A stretch of 64,000 bases of DNA from Echinarachnius parma (Eukaryota > Echinodermata > Echinoidea > Clypeasteroida > Echinarachniidae), in assembly GCA_037951105.1 (NCBI GenBank), contig JBAMJV010007213.1, positions 1-64,000 on the forward strand, written 5' to 3'. Position 1 is the first letter of the stretch. Every line of letters begins with the position of its first letter. A program made the translations under genes and the position numbers. The notes beneath the pieces were generated by a model. That model saw only the letters and a list, made by a program, of their open reading frames with translations. It ran no database searches and was not told the DNA's origin. Below, piece after piece: positions 13,936 through 25,700 of this stretch.

Positions 13936-14175
13936 TTGGTTCGATTCCCAACCGCGGCACGTGTGTCCTTCAGCAAGACACTTTATACACACTTGCTGGT
14001 CTCAACCCAGGACTTGGTAAATGGGTACCTGGCAGGAATTTATTCCTTGAAATGCTTGGCAGCTCGGCTACAGCCAGGGTAATAATATACTGTACAGTAT
14101 GATGCGCCTCGGAACAGAATTTCTAGATTGATGGCGCAATATAAATACTGGTCTATTATTATTATTATCATTATT
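13936..14175 (+). mobile_element. SINE copy of the same family, 5' truncated
   Basis: It starts at GGTTCGATTCCCAACC (box B), then GTGTCCTTCAGCAAGACAC, AAATGGGTACCTGGCAGG, and ends with ATTATTATTATCATTATT. Confidence 0.8.
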
Positions 14176-14319
14176 GAAAACTGAATTGCCGTTAACAATT
14201 ATATTCAGGATTAAGCTTTGTGTTAAATCTCATTAATAGTGGCAATTAACTGGATTTCAATATACCAGGTGCAACATACATGTACGTATACAATGCTAAA
14301 GCATTGCCATTTACATGAT

Positions 14320-15430
14320 TACCATTGCGCCTTTGCATGCACTTGGCACTCCACTGGAAGCTTGCAAGAAGTCACAAGGCAGTTGTCCAACTCAGGCATG
14401 TATGCTTATGGCATGTTATGTGTTAAAGAAGCTACTCATCACTTACGTGATCCCTCCTTCTTGTCCCCTTTGCTTACAATCATCAGCCTTTGAATATCAT
14501 ATTGGCAGTACTTAATCTTCATAAAATATTAATTTCACCTAATAATGATAGTTTTGACATCAGACTATATTACATAGAAAAAGGCAGACATGCATTTCCT
14601 TTTGCTCGTAAACTTATAGTGACAATAATATTTCCGATTACTATACTTGTGAAATTGGTCCGTCTCGATCATGAATACCTAATTATATCAATTTCAAAGG
14701 TACAATGGGTTGAGCGATCTGCTAAAACATATTACATGTATCTAAACTTGCTGCAAGGCAATTTGATTATGTGCATTTTAATAGGCTACGCCATATAGAC
14801 AAGACAATGTCATATGTAAAACATTACTTTTTGTTTGTACATGTAGCAAGTGTTACTGTATGCTGTATATTACATGTATTTTACACGTGATTGTGCAATA
14901 CGAAACAAATTCGGCAGTGCTTTTCTCACATTTTCCAACACTGCATGATAAGTAAACAGGTCTTTGATATAAAAAATAATGATAACAAAAGCCCATGGTA
15001 GTAAAGGGAAGCAGGTCGGTTCTGTATATTGTCTGCATGGACGAATGAACAACGATTTGAGAACAAAAATTGTTTTGACGTTGACAACGCAGCGTTATAG
15101 ACCCATATACGGAATGAAAATTCCGAAAATTAAGGTGTGTCACGTTTGCGTACATTATGCAGACGTGTCGCTCTACCCAAGGAGGTACTAGCTTTACCTA
15201 TACGCACCATGTAAAAGGAACCGAACCAGTAAATTACTACAAAATCTGGACCATATTGAAGCCATCGTTTGTTCGAACTGATATAACTACTACCAATGAC
15301 TAAATAACGCTTCCTCTGGGATATTAAATAATTCACCGTACCTTCTATTTCAAGACTCTCTTCGAGCAATTGAGTTCATCTACACGTTACAGCTATTTGG
15401 TGGGTATTTTTTAGCCAGTTAACCTTATAT
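14320..15430. repeat. Duplicated segment, copy 2 (pairs with 19685-21600)
   Basis: CACTCCACTGGAAGCTTGCA, TGTCCCCTTTGCTTACAATC, ATCAGCCTTTGAATATCA, GCAGTGCTTTTCTCACATTT occur in the same order as at 19.7-21.6 kb. Confidence 0.85.
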
Positions 15431-16283
15431 TATGATACTGTACGTATGTACCATAGGCGTATCTCAATTAATAACGGATCACCTATATGATGCATAAAAA
15501 CGTTTGTGACTATCTAAGTATTTTAATTTGTATAACTTTCATAATTTTCATAACATAGGTTCAAGCAAAGTTCATAATTGAATCGGTTATTTCAGCCATA
15601 CCCAAAATGAATGTAGATATCATATAAACTGTATTAGCCATATGTCATTGCTGATTGAATTTTGTTTTCATTTTTAAATATTTTGGAAAATAAAAAGGCT
15701 TCAAAATGGCTCAAATTTAAGAATAAACGCATTGAAATATTTAACGCTATGATTTGTATCCTTTTATTTCTGTCAAATCAGTTTTTTGAAAGTGTTGGTA
15801 GGTATATTCCGGTAGATCAAGCATTTGGCAACACTTTCATATCTGTTTGAAAAAGTCTCATTGGGCCAGTTTCAAAATAGATCTGGCGAAAGCTGATGAT
15901 CTCAAATCGATTTCCGGCCGAATTTATCAAAATTTTCGCCAGAGCCTTTTCGTAGGCGAATTTATGCATTTATTTCCGTAAATCTTAAGATTCTCAATCA
16001 GGTATGTGATTTTAGAGACTTAATAAACTTATACAAGTTCTTAAAAACAATTATTTGTTTCATCAAAAAAGTTGTATAAATCTTGGAAAGTTCACCAATA
16101 GCAGTATACTGAAATGCCGTACAGAAATGGAGCTGTTATTTAGACCGCCTCCGTCGGGGATGAATTCCAAGCCCCATTTTGTATATTTTGTGTATGGACA
16201 CTGGATTGTTTCGTCGTATTCAAACATAAAAAACTGACCAGAAATATATAATGTGACTGAAAAGGAGCAATGAAAATAGGATT

Positions 16284-16352
16284 ATAATGGGATTCGAATG
16301 CGAGACCTCCGGATTGCTAGACCGGCGCTCTTACCGACTGAGCTATAGAAAA
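16284..16352 (-). pseudogene. tRNA-like pseudogene (Ala AGC type) in a repeat
   Basis: On the minus strand box A is TAGCTCAGTCGG, followed by TAAGAGC, then an anticodon arm identical to that at 34.7 kb (GGTCTAGCAATCC), and a degenerate box B CATTCGAATCCC. Acceptor and T stems do not pair well. The element around it (about 16225-16545) is bounded by a direct repeat of about 40 bp containing CTGACCAGAAATA. Confidence 0.6.
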
Positions 16353-17897
16353 CCCTAGTTCGGTGTTCGGCCATGAAACCCCTTATTTTGCATTGCTCAT
16401 GCTATTATAAACCTGACATAAACCCTGATGATATAAATCAACTTGGAGATATATGCGAGGGATCGCCGAAGTGATGCAGCTTGATTGTATAATTAATTCA
16501 AACATAAATTATGAAGAAACTGACCAGAAATACATAATGTGATTGAACATCGCCGTGATGTTTAATACGTTTACAACAAATACTTGACTTTATTTTGTGG
16601 ATTTCATGCATATCAGATGTCGAAAAATGTTGTTATCTTTGTATAAACAAAGTTTTAAAAATATTCCAGATTTATTTATTCAGGCTTTCCAGCTATAAAG
16701 TATAATGAATCAACATTTTTAAAGACAAGTCGAATTTCTTACTTGCGTTTCTTTGTGATGAATTTGTCATTCAGTTATGTACCTGATTACTCCTTTTCAT
16801 CATCTTTTGAAAATAATTGATTTAATCAATTAAGCCTTGAAGATAATTTACAATCTTTATTACAGATATGACTAGGATCTGTTAGATATAAACTAAATTT
16901 GACTGAATTATGAGTAAATTTATGAAGAAATGTTTCAATCTATAGCTGACCAACACATTTGTCAAAAACAAAACTTTGTGCCGTTTCAACAGTGTTATTT
17001 CATTTTCATTTTTTATATATTTTTATTGGTATACGTTTCAAACTGATCAGCAGCAGTGCTGAAAGGATCAGGAATATTAATATGTCTCAGTTTAGGTTCA
17101 TAAATGTACGTTAAATATTGTTTTGAAGGTTGTTTATCTAAATTTATTAATATTTCTCAACATTTGATAAGCATTAAGTTACGCAAAAATATCCAAACAA
17201 CTTTTTAATCGGTACGAACCATAAAACTGCTTCTCGAGAGTTATAAAACAGATTTAATGAAGTAAAGTATTGATCTTATGTACTTTTAATGGAATTAACA
17301 AGTCTCTAGAATCACTTCCAATATTAGCCAAAGACAGATTTACGGAAATGAATGCTAGACTATTACGGCGGAATGAATGACAGATTCGGTCACAAAATCA
17401 GTTTTAGATATCATTTCTCCAAGACTATATGAAATCTAGCCTATGAGACTTTATAAAATCGATATTTAGGTAGTGCATACCTTCTTTTACCAGAATGTAA
17501 TAGCCAATACATCCAGAAAACTGATTTATCCAAATTAAAAAGAAACAAATTAAGGCAAAAAATAGTGCATCATTTCACATGATTTTTTTTACACATATTT
17601 AAAAACCTTTTTATTCCCCACAACTAACGAAAAAACACAATCTATCAACAAAAAGAGATAATTAGGCATTTGAATTAAGATATCTACTTTTATTGTGGAA
17701 ATTGATTAAGTAAGTCTTGAATTGTAGTGATTTGTATCGACCCTCTCTGGACGATTGATCAAAAAAGTTCGAAAGCAAAACGAAGGGCGTCTTCGCGGAT
17801 GACGCCATTCGCGTGTGCAAATTATTTTGTCAATATGATAGCGCGCTCAGTCTGATACATGCAGCGGACTATAATGCAACCGGTGTTTCACAAATAC

Positions 17898-18118
17898 ATA
17901 TTTTGTCATTATGACAAATTTGTCATAATGACCATTTTCCGAGTTGGCAATAAAGGGACATTATGGCCGAAATTTGGCTGAATTTGGGCCGAAATTTTGT
18001 TAATTTATGCGAATTTGACCGATATTTGGCAAACTTTTGACCAAATTTTAACCTAAAGGTCCTTTTAATGCCACCATAAAAATTTGTAATTATGACAAAT
18101 TTTCATAATGACAAAATA
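17898..18118. mobile_element. TIR MITE with ATATTTTGTCATTATGACAA ends
   Basis: Inverted ends ATATTTTGTCATTATGA / TCATAATGACAAAATAT, and GGGACATTATGG...CCTTTTAATGCCACC inside. AT-rich, non-coding. Confidence 0.72.
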
Positions 18119-18305
18119 TTTCTGTCCCTCGACTACATAACTGTAGTCTGTACGACAAAGACAGTTGTTTATGTTGTTGTTGTTGTTGTTTAATGGCAAT
18201 CTCTACACTCCCATATCCTTGGTTCTATTTCTACTTCTATGGCGATAGCGTAGAGATTAGAGTTAGCCTAGCCTACATGGCGTATAATATAGCGACGGGG
18301 ACATA

Positions 18306-18308
<3 letters not shown>

Positions 18309-18340
<32 letters not shown>
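18309..18340 (+). repeat. 32-nt poly(G) run
   Basis: Longest of about 18 G or C homopolymer-rich runs of 10 bases or more; it is followed by CACGGGCC, the same G-run-plus-CACG context seen in the CAGTGGCGTAGC MITEs. Confidence 0.9.
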
Positions 18341-18343
<3 letters not shown>

Positions 18344-19460
18344 GGGCCTACCAATATGATTTTTGAAGAAAAAAAACGTAAGTAAAAAGGGCTTGTGTGG
18401 TAAAATCCGAACCTAAGCATCGTTATGCAGAAATATCGGAAGAAATCCAATGGCCGCCCGTGAAATGTATAACTGCCCACCAAACGTTCGCACCTGTCCG
18501 CGCCGCTCTAGCGCTGGGCTGGAGAATGATATCGACAAGCCCGCATACCGGAACACGTGGAGACCACGTATGTTTTTTTGCACGTAGCGTATGCGCGACT
18601 CGGCGTTGGCGGTACGATTAACAGTAAAGATCACGTTATAATTTTACAAATATATCAATAAGTAGGCGGTTTCCTTGCCGAATGTTGATAATCCCATATT
18701 AGTCAAATTATATTCTTTCACATGGTTGGTAAAGAGCGTAAATTAAATTTTTTGTGTGTGGGGCGTTTCCCACTACTGTCATTTACCGTTAAAGGACAAT
18801 GCAACTCAATAATTAAAGTTTATCCTACTTTATGCATCGTAATATGCCTGTTAATTATATCTAACATTACTCCGACTCAGATTTCTGCTTTGGAAGAAGT
18901 ATGTGAAAACTCGATCGGGTTTACCACTATTCATGCGAACACTGGAGGCCGCCATTATTAGGGTTTTGCGGACATACGGTCAGTGACATGCACTAATGCA
19001 TTTCAATAGCAGAATTCAACCATTGTCTGAATACTTGTAGATGCTTTGACGAGTCTGCAAATCAGTGAAAAGCTTTTTGTTCGGCCCGTAGCAGACGCGT
19101 CAGAGTTTGCAAAGCATGTCGGGCAATTACAAGAACATGGCCGCTCCCATCACCTTTTGCCGCCGTAAGAATGAGTGAAATGAGGGTATGTTCACGTAAG
19201 GATTTTATGGGATCCAGGAGGCCAAAATTGCCAAGTTATGTATCAAATCAAATGTCTGTTCACCCTCTAAACGATAATAATAGCCGAAAGCCATAGTTTC
19301 ATTAGAGGGCTTAATTATGAAAATTAGGCCATCTAGACGCTATAGTTCCTTTAACAACTGAAACGAAAATGCTCCATAGTTGTAGATTAGGGTGCGCACT
19401 GAACAAAAAGTCACTTACGTATCCAATGCTCGAGCACATTACCATTGGCATCGTCATTTT

Positions 19461-19655
19461 CAGTGGAGTAGCGACGGGGGGGGGGGGGGGGGGGGGCACG
19501 GGAAGGATCCGTGCCCCCCTCAATAATTTGAAGACAAAAACAATAGAAACATATAAAGGGACATTTTTTGAAAAAAACAAAGAAATATTATACATAAGGT
19601 GTGCCCCCAATAATTTGGCGTACCCCCTAATCAGTCCGACCATGCTACGCCTCTG
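19461..19655. mobile_element. MITE with CAGTGGCGTAGC-type ends and poly(G), copy 1
   Basis: Left CAGTGGAGTAGCGAC then a G run; right CATGCTACGCCTCTG. Inside: GTGCCCCCCTC and AAGGTGTGCCCCC. Confidence 0.85.
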
Positions 19656-19684
19656 GTCATTTACAATATTATCATTGCTCCCTA

Positions 19685-22060
19685 TAGCTTGCATGCACTA
19701 TTATAGGCACTCCACTGGAAGCTTGCAGGCAGACACAAGGCACTTGTCCAAAATCGGGCTTGTATTGTATGGCATGTTAGGTCTTAAAAAAGCTACTTAT
19801 TATTATTAATAATGTTGATCCCTCCTACTTGTCCCCTTTGCTTACAATCATCAGCCTTTGAATATCAAAAGAACAGTACTTACTCTTCATAAAATATTTC
19901 TTTCGCCTAATAATTCGAAGTAATTTTCATTGAAATTGTGTTTGAACAAGTATTGATATGTATGAAAGTTTTGACATCAGACTGTATTACCTGGAAAAAG
20001 GCAAACATGCATTTCCATTAAATGCCTAAGTTTAGTGACTATGTCCGATTACTCAAATACTTGTTGTGAAAATTGTCCGTCTCATGAGTAATTACATTAA
20101 AGTGATCCATGTAAAGTGTCTAACTCCACGAAAATTACTTGGAGCTTCCTCGGTTCTCTTCTGCCGTGTTGTTGAGCTTATGGTAAGAGAAGAATAAAAT
20201 AGGGTTAGATTTTTTCAAATGTCCCTTCAGTATGAAGATAATTATCATTGAAAATCATCATTTCAAAAGCGTTAGCTAACGCTTTTGGTAAAACGTTGCC
20301 GTAGTTGAACACGTCCGGCCGCGGCCGGCGGCGCGCCACGCGATCACGGACTCTGGCCTGTGGAGTAGCCGAAACCTTCGGCAGCACGACGAGTCGTTGC
20401 GCTGAGCGAGCGCAAATTCTGTACCGCCTGTATACACGGGTGCGGATATCGTCAAACGGACGATTATTACTGCAAAATAAAATATGAACTCAATATTCGT
20501 TGTTTTCAGTAGGTAAACAGTGGACGTTTTCTTCCAAACTTTCACAAATCTTCTAATTGTATTTTACAATGATATTGATATAGGATTGAAGTCTCAAATG
20601 TCATTTTGTGCAATATCTGACACTTTACAGGGATCATTTTAATGAGATCAATTTCAAAAGTACATTGTGTGAGCGATCGGCTTTAATCTTTTTCTATCAC
20701 AAAGGTCTTGGATGATTTATGCAAAATATAAATGCATATAACATAAGTATGTCAGTTGTCACGAAGGCTATTTTCATGTTCATATGTATTAATTACCGCT
20801 GTATTTTTCAATTTCAATTTGTTTATATTTTCTTCTTATTATTATTTTATGTATCTTTTTTTGTGGGGGGTGGGGTGACTTTAAAACGTATCATCTAAAC
20901 TTGCTGCAGGGCATTCTGATTACCGGTATGTGCTCTATAATAGGCTACGGCACATAGACAAGACATTGTAATATGTACAATTGTACTTTTTGTTTGTATT
21001 CATGTAGTAAGTTGTCTAATTCATATCACATGTATTTTACACGTGATTGTGCAATACGAAAACAATTCGGCAGTGCTTTTATCACATTTTCCAACACTGC
21101 ATGATACGTAAACAGGTCTTTGATATAAAAAAACAATAATGATAAGAAAAGCCCATGGCGGCAAAGGGAAGCAGGTCGGTTTATGTCTATTGTCTTCATG
21201 GAAGAATGAACAGCGATTTGAGAAAAAAATTGTTTTGACATTGACATGATTGTATAAAGCAGCGTAATAGACCCATGCACGGAATGACAATTCTGAAAAG
21301 ATGCGTCACGTTTGCATTTGTACATGCATACGTGTCGCTCTACCTACCACCTACGCACCATTTATAAGGGACCAATATAGTAAATTACACTTCACATCTG
21401 GATTATATTGATACCATCGTTCTTTCGAACTGATAACTACTACCAATTACTATTACGCTTCCTTATCCGGGATATTGAATAATTCACCGTGCCTTCTGAC
21501 CATAGTATTTCAATTTGATCTTGATCGTTCCGTTGCACCAGACTCTATTCGAGGAATTGAGTTTATCTACACGGTACAGCTATTTGGTGGGTATTTCTTT
21601 AGCATTATAATACTGTAATAATGTACATAATTTGTGTAAGTAATTTACTTCAAAAGCATACGTGCGTTATCAATGCCATCTCTTCAAACTAACTTCACAG
21701 AGTGATTTCAACAAATTTGTTATTTTGTTCTGTTAATTACGTATAGTTAAATTGTTTTTAGTTGATTTCACCGTTAAAGAGCATTAATGTTTGTTTTTTC
21801 TTCTACTTAATGTCCAAATTATGAAATTAATTATGTGTGCAATCACACATAAGAATCCGTACTACGAAATTATGTATACTATATATAAACAAAATCAATA
21901 ATCTAAGCAGAAGAAGAAGAAGAAATGGTTAATTTAGGGGAGAGGGGAATGTGGTCGTGTTGCATACTAAAAACACAAACTCACATAATTTATACATTTT
22001 TGTTCAAAGGTAGACTGTGCAAGTCGGTTCAAAGTTGAGAATATGTGTTCAAGTCTTTTA
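19685..22060. repeat. Duplicated segment, copy 3, upstream of the NLR start exon
   Basis: Matches 14320-15430 and, from about 21034, also 10855-13600. It contains the TTAA element 20096-20641. It ends about 650 bases before the NLR start exon; 22060-22705 shows no clear promoter motif. Confidence 0.8.
20096..20641. mobile_element. TTAA-flanked element with CpG-rich core, empty site known
   Basis: TIRs AGTGATCCATGTAAAGTGTC and GACACTTTACAGGGATCATT are flanked by TTAA. The duplicate at about 14660-14690 runs across this site without insertion. The core 20285-20460 is CpG-rich (GTCCGGCCGCGGCCGGCGGC), in contrast to its surroundings. No transposase. Confidence 0.82.
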
Positions 22061-22705
22061 GTTTGTATATAAGTAAGCATTACTCAATGGCGATTACAAT
22101 TTCCACTGGGATTTAAATACTTCATTGGCGTAAATATTCAAGTTTAAGCATTGTCTGCTATGTCATAAATAATTGCTATAAACGGGATTTTAGATATCAG
22201 GTACATGTATAACATAATACAGCAAGCATATGTGTATACCCATTGACTTGAGTCCAACTTCTAAATTTTGTACAGAATGCTTTGCTCCGAATGTTGAAGT
22301 AATTTTGCAAATCATATTCATGAAATGCACGAAATTGAGCGTGAAAATAATAAGCACTATGACCACTCCTCACAAATTATAACATTTATAGCTCTCTTCT
22401 GCTTCAATGATCGCAAACAGAAGTTACAAGATATATATCCTACAATGATAGCAATAACAAACGTAACTATTTGTTTTGTTGTATATTGAATAGATAATTG
22501 AAATGTCTGAAAATAAATGCATTTCATATTATTTGATTTAACCAAATTTCAAATCATTTCATTCCATTTTATCACATTTCATATCAAATTGCGCATGTCC
22601 AAACTTGACTCTTTACTAAGAAGATTTCATTCAAGCCAATGTCGCATATAATTGATTGTTTTTTGTACTCATGTGGTTTCTTATCTTTTCCTTGCTCATT
22701 TACAG

Positions 22706-22752
22706 GATCTCATAATCGTCCAAAGAAAAATGGCTGAAGCGTTTCCAGAAAG
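22706..22752 (+). CDS. NLR exon 1: start codon exon (coding from 22730)
   Basis: An acceptor-like pyrimidine tract ending TTTACAG precedes 22706, and GTAAC follows 22752. The ATG at 22730 has A at -3 and G at +4. It encodes MAEAFPE plus two bases of the next codon, which the first base of the Death exon completes to AGG (Arg). The frame match with the Death exon is the main support. The 24 bases before the ATG would be 5' UTR; the acceptor at its left edge suggests a further non-coding exon upstream that I cannot locate. An alternative is that transcription starts nearby and the AG is incidental. Confidence 0.8.
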
Positions 22753-25700
22753 GTAACTTTGAACATTGTTATCGCATTAATCCGTTTAATGTCCGCATGA
22801 TCCGTTCTGACCACTTATTTGACCAGATCAATCCGAAGGGTATCATTGCACATTGGCCATGTTCACGCAAAATCGTTTAACATCGTTTAGCAAACAATTT
22901 TTTGTTTGAGATGGAACAATAATCAATTTTCGCATATGTTTGCGAACAAAGAAAGGTTCACGGAAATCGAAAAGGGGGTGTATGTTTTTGTTATGATGAC
23001 TATGTGCGCGGTGAAGATACGAAACGGTACAAGTATTCGCGAAATGCATCAACTTAGCGGGGGTTTTTTTTGTACGCCAATTTGAAGTCGTTTTTCCGCT
23101 AAAAATTATTGCTGATAATGCACTCAAAACGCCGCAAATTGGGGGGGGGGGGGGGGGGGGGGTCATGTTTTTATCTCAAGAACGATCATGTTTCCTACCT
23201 CTGGAAATATGAAATGACACCACCGGGAGATAAAGAGAGTCAAAAAGTATAATAATTTGATTAATCAAAGTGTTAACGCCTGACCCTTACATACACAAAT
23301 AAAGGACTGATTAGCTGGACTGAGTGCCCCGGAATACAAGCTTTGCTTTCAAGGAGCATCTCAACCATTTTTTTTCATTTTCTTGTATTTTATGTATTTT
23401 GATATTTGGTTGAAATAAATGAAATAAATGAAATTACAAAATGACAATCTTCAAAATGTGCCAACATGTAAACTAAGTTATGCTCTCCAAGTATAACTAT
23501 TACAATTTAAAATAATAATTCACATTGTGGTTTGTTTTCTTTACAATAATTATAATTCAAAGCGAAGAAAATACTGTAATAATTGACAGCGCCCTACCAT
23601 GATGATGCATACAAAATGACAAATACTTTGCGACAGGCTGAGGACGTTGCATCTAGGTGATTTTCATTATACACTCTAAGAAAAAAGGGTTCTAAAAAGG
23701 TGCTTATCGGCTCCCAAAGGGTGCCCAACCAGTGGTTCTAGATTCAGCACCTTTTAAAGGTTCGCTTTGGCACCTTATTGGGTAAAGGTACCCGTCGTCA
23801 CCATTTGTTAGTCTTTGTTCTAATCCTCGAGTGTTTTAGTAACGCCATGAATGTTCACAAACTCTACAATTTCTTTGTTTTTGCTGGCTTCTTCACGAAA
23901 AACAGATACATATCCAAGTGAAATGAATTTGCTGTTAAGACTGAACAACAGTGATTAATAAGCATCATTATCCGTTATAAATTGTTCACTACAATATTCG
24001 GCAGTATTGTTAATAGACTATGAATACATCATTAATATTCATGACCGATCATCGATCACAATTTAGTGGAAATCACGATTTTAACTTTATATTCATATTG
24101 TAATTATTTATATCAAAACTAATGATATGATTTCATTGTTGTTGTGAATAATCTTTTATCAAATATATGTCACAAATATATTACATGTATACATATTATT
24201 TACATGATTTAATAGCCAAATTATCTACTGTAGCTATTCAACTTGCTGCAAGTAATAATTATGTATAATATATATACAAAGAAGGCAGGGTTTATAGCTC
24301 GATTCGATTTTTCAACTCGGTGGATAGTTGTTATGATAGGAATAAGATTAGGATTAGCTGGTATAGGAGAAAGATTATGTTTAGTGATCTGGTGATAGGG
24401 AACACCGGTATTGTAATACCTAACTTGGATTAGCAAAGAATAACAGCATGTTCCTACAATTATGCTTTTTCATAACAAGCTGGATTTATTATTTGTAATT
24501 CATTCAAAATGGTGCTAATGGGCTCCATTTTAGCTGGAAATGTGCTAATGAGCACCTTAAAATTATAGGGTGTCCGTGAGCACCATTTGGAAAGGGTGCT
24601 CACGGGCACCAAAAAGGGTGCCGCTTGTGTGGCAAGCTCGGACACCCTTTAAAGGTGCTGAATAGAACCCTTTTTTCTTCTAAAGTGTGTAAAGGATCTA
24701 GTAACTTTGTTGACAATGTTCAAAAAGTGGTAAATGGTTAATAAAATGTGTATTGTTGTAATCTGACATGTCTACTGAGTAATGTGTTAATATGTAAATT
24801 TAAATATGATATTACATGACTAAGTAATGAGCAGACTCATTGCACTGGCTTTGATAATTAAAAATCTCAACACTTCGATAGTAAATATATTTTCAACGAA
24901 ATGGAAATTCGAAAAAACCTGACACCTGTTCCATGCCTCTATTGGTAATACAAATACAAGGTATGACATAACCACCGACGTTCTAATTAAGATGTGTGTA
25001 TTTGGACAATGTTACTAGATCACTTTAACATGTAGTATACAGTTACGGGCGCTTGAAGAAATACTGATGGAAAATAAGGTTCACTATTAATTTGTACATT
25101 CTCAGGGTTTCAGAAGAAGAGATATTAGCGCTTACCCGAGACATACCGCACGACCAGTACCTAGCCATCGGCAAGAGGCTGGGGTTCCATCTGCAGGAAC
25201 TTGAGAACTGGAAGCAGCATGATTACAACCATGACTTCAAGGGAGCCTGCGAACATATGCTGATGGCGTGGAGAAACAAAGAGGAATTCACCACCAAGGA
25301 GAGGCTCCTCACCCTCATCGCAGGATCGACTCCAGGGAAATCATTGACGTCCCCAGAAGGTATTTGACCATTGTTGTACGGATGCCCTCAACATTGCAAA
25401 ATAATTCAGTGTGTATGTGTATGTGAGTTGCCACTAAAAAAACTTGAGTTTTATGCTCTACTCGCTATGTGGACATTGAGATGAAATTTTATTTGGATTT
25501 AAATGTACAAATAATGAACTACAAGTGATCATCTTGGAGGTAAACACGTTTGTTATACATAATATGTTATACAGTCTTGTCTAGTTATGTACTGCTTTAT
25601 ACAAAAGTGTTGGCACATGAACAATATCAAGATTTTACAAATGTGTATGATTTTGTATGTAATGTTTTATTTTCTCGAGCTAGTTAATTTGAATTTTCGC

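Larger units (their letters stand above)
15431..19460. other. Region without recognisable gene
   Basis: AT-rich DNA with the tRNA-like repeat near 16.3 kb, a MITE at 17.9-18.1 kb, (GTT)n at 18172-18190 and a 32-nt G run at 18309-18340. About 18395-18640 is GC-rich with short open frames on both strands that I cannot assign. Nothing else is seen. Confidence 0.5.

Noticed and set aside
18397-18634. Two opposing open frames in GC-rich DNA
   Set aside because: No family resemblance and no good splice or start context; low stop density explains them.
19311-19809. Open frames of 127 and 146 codons on opposite strands
   Set aside because: Both run through a poly(G) MITE and duplicated repeat DNA; the Pro/Gly stretches come from the homopolymer.
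20205-20545. Overlapping open frames in the GC-rich stretch at 20.3-20.5 kb
   Set aside because: They exist on both strands because CpG-rich DNA has few stops; the stretch is the core of a TTAA element with an empty site elsewhere.
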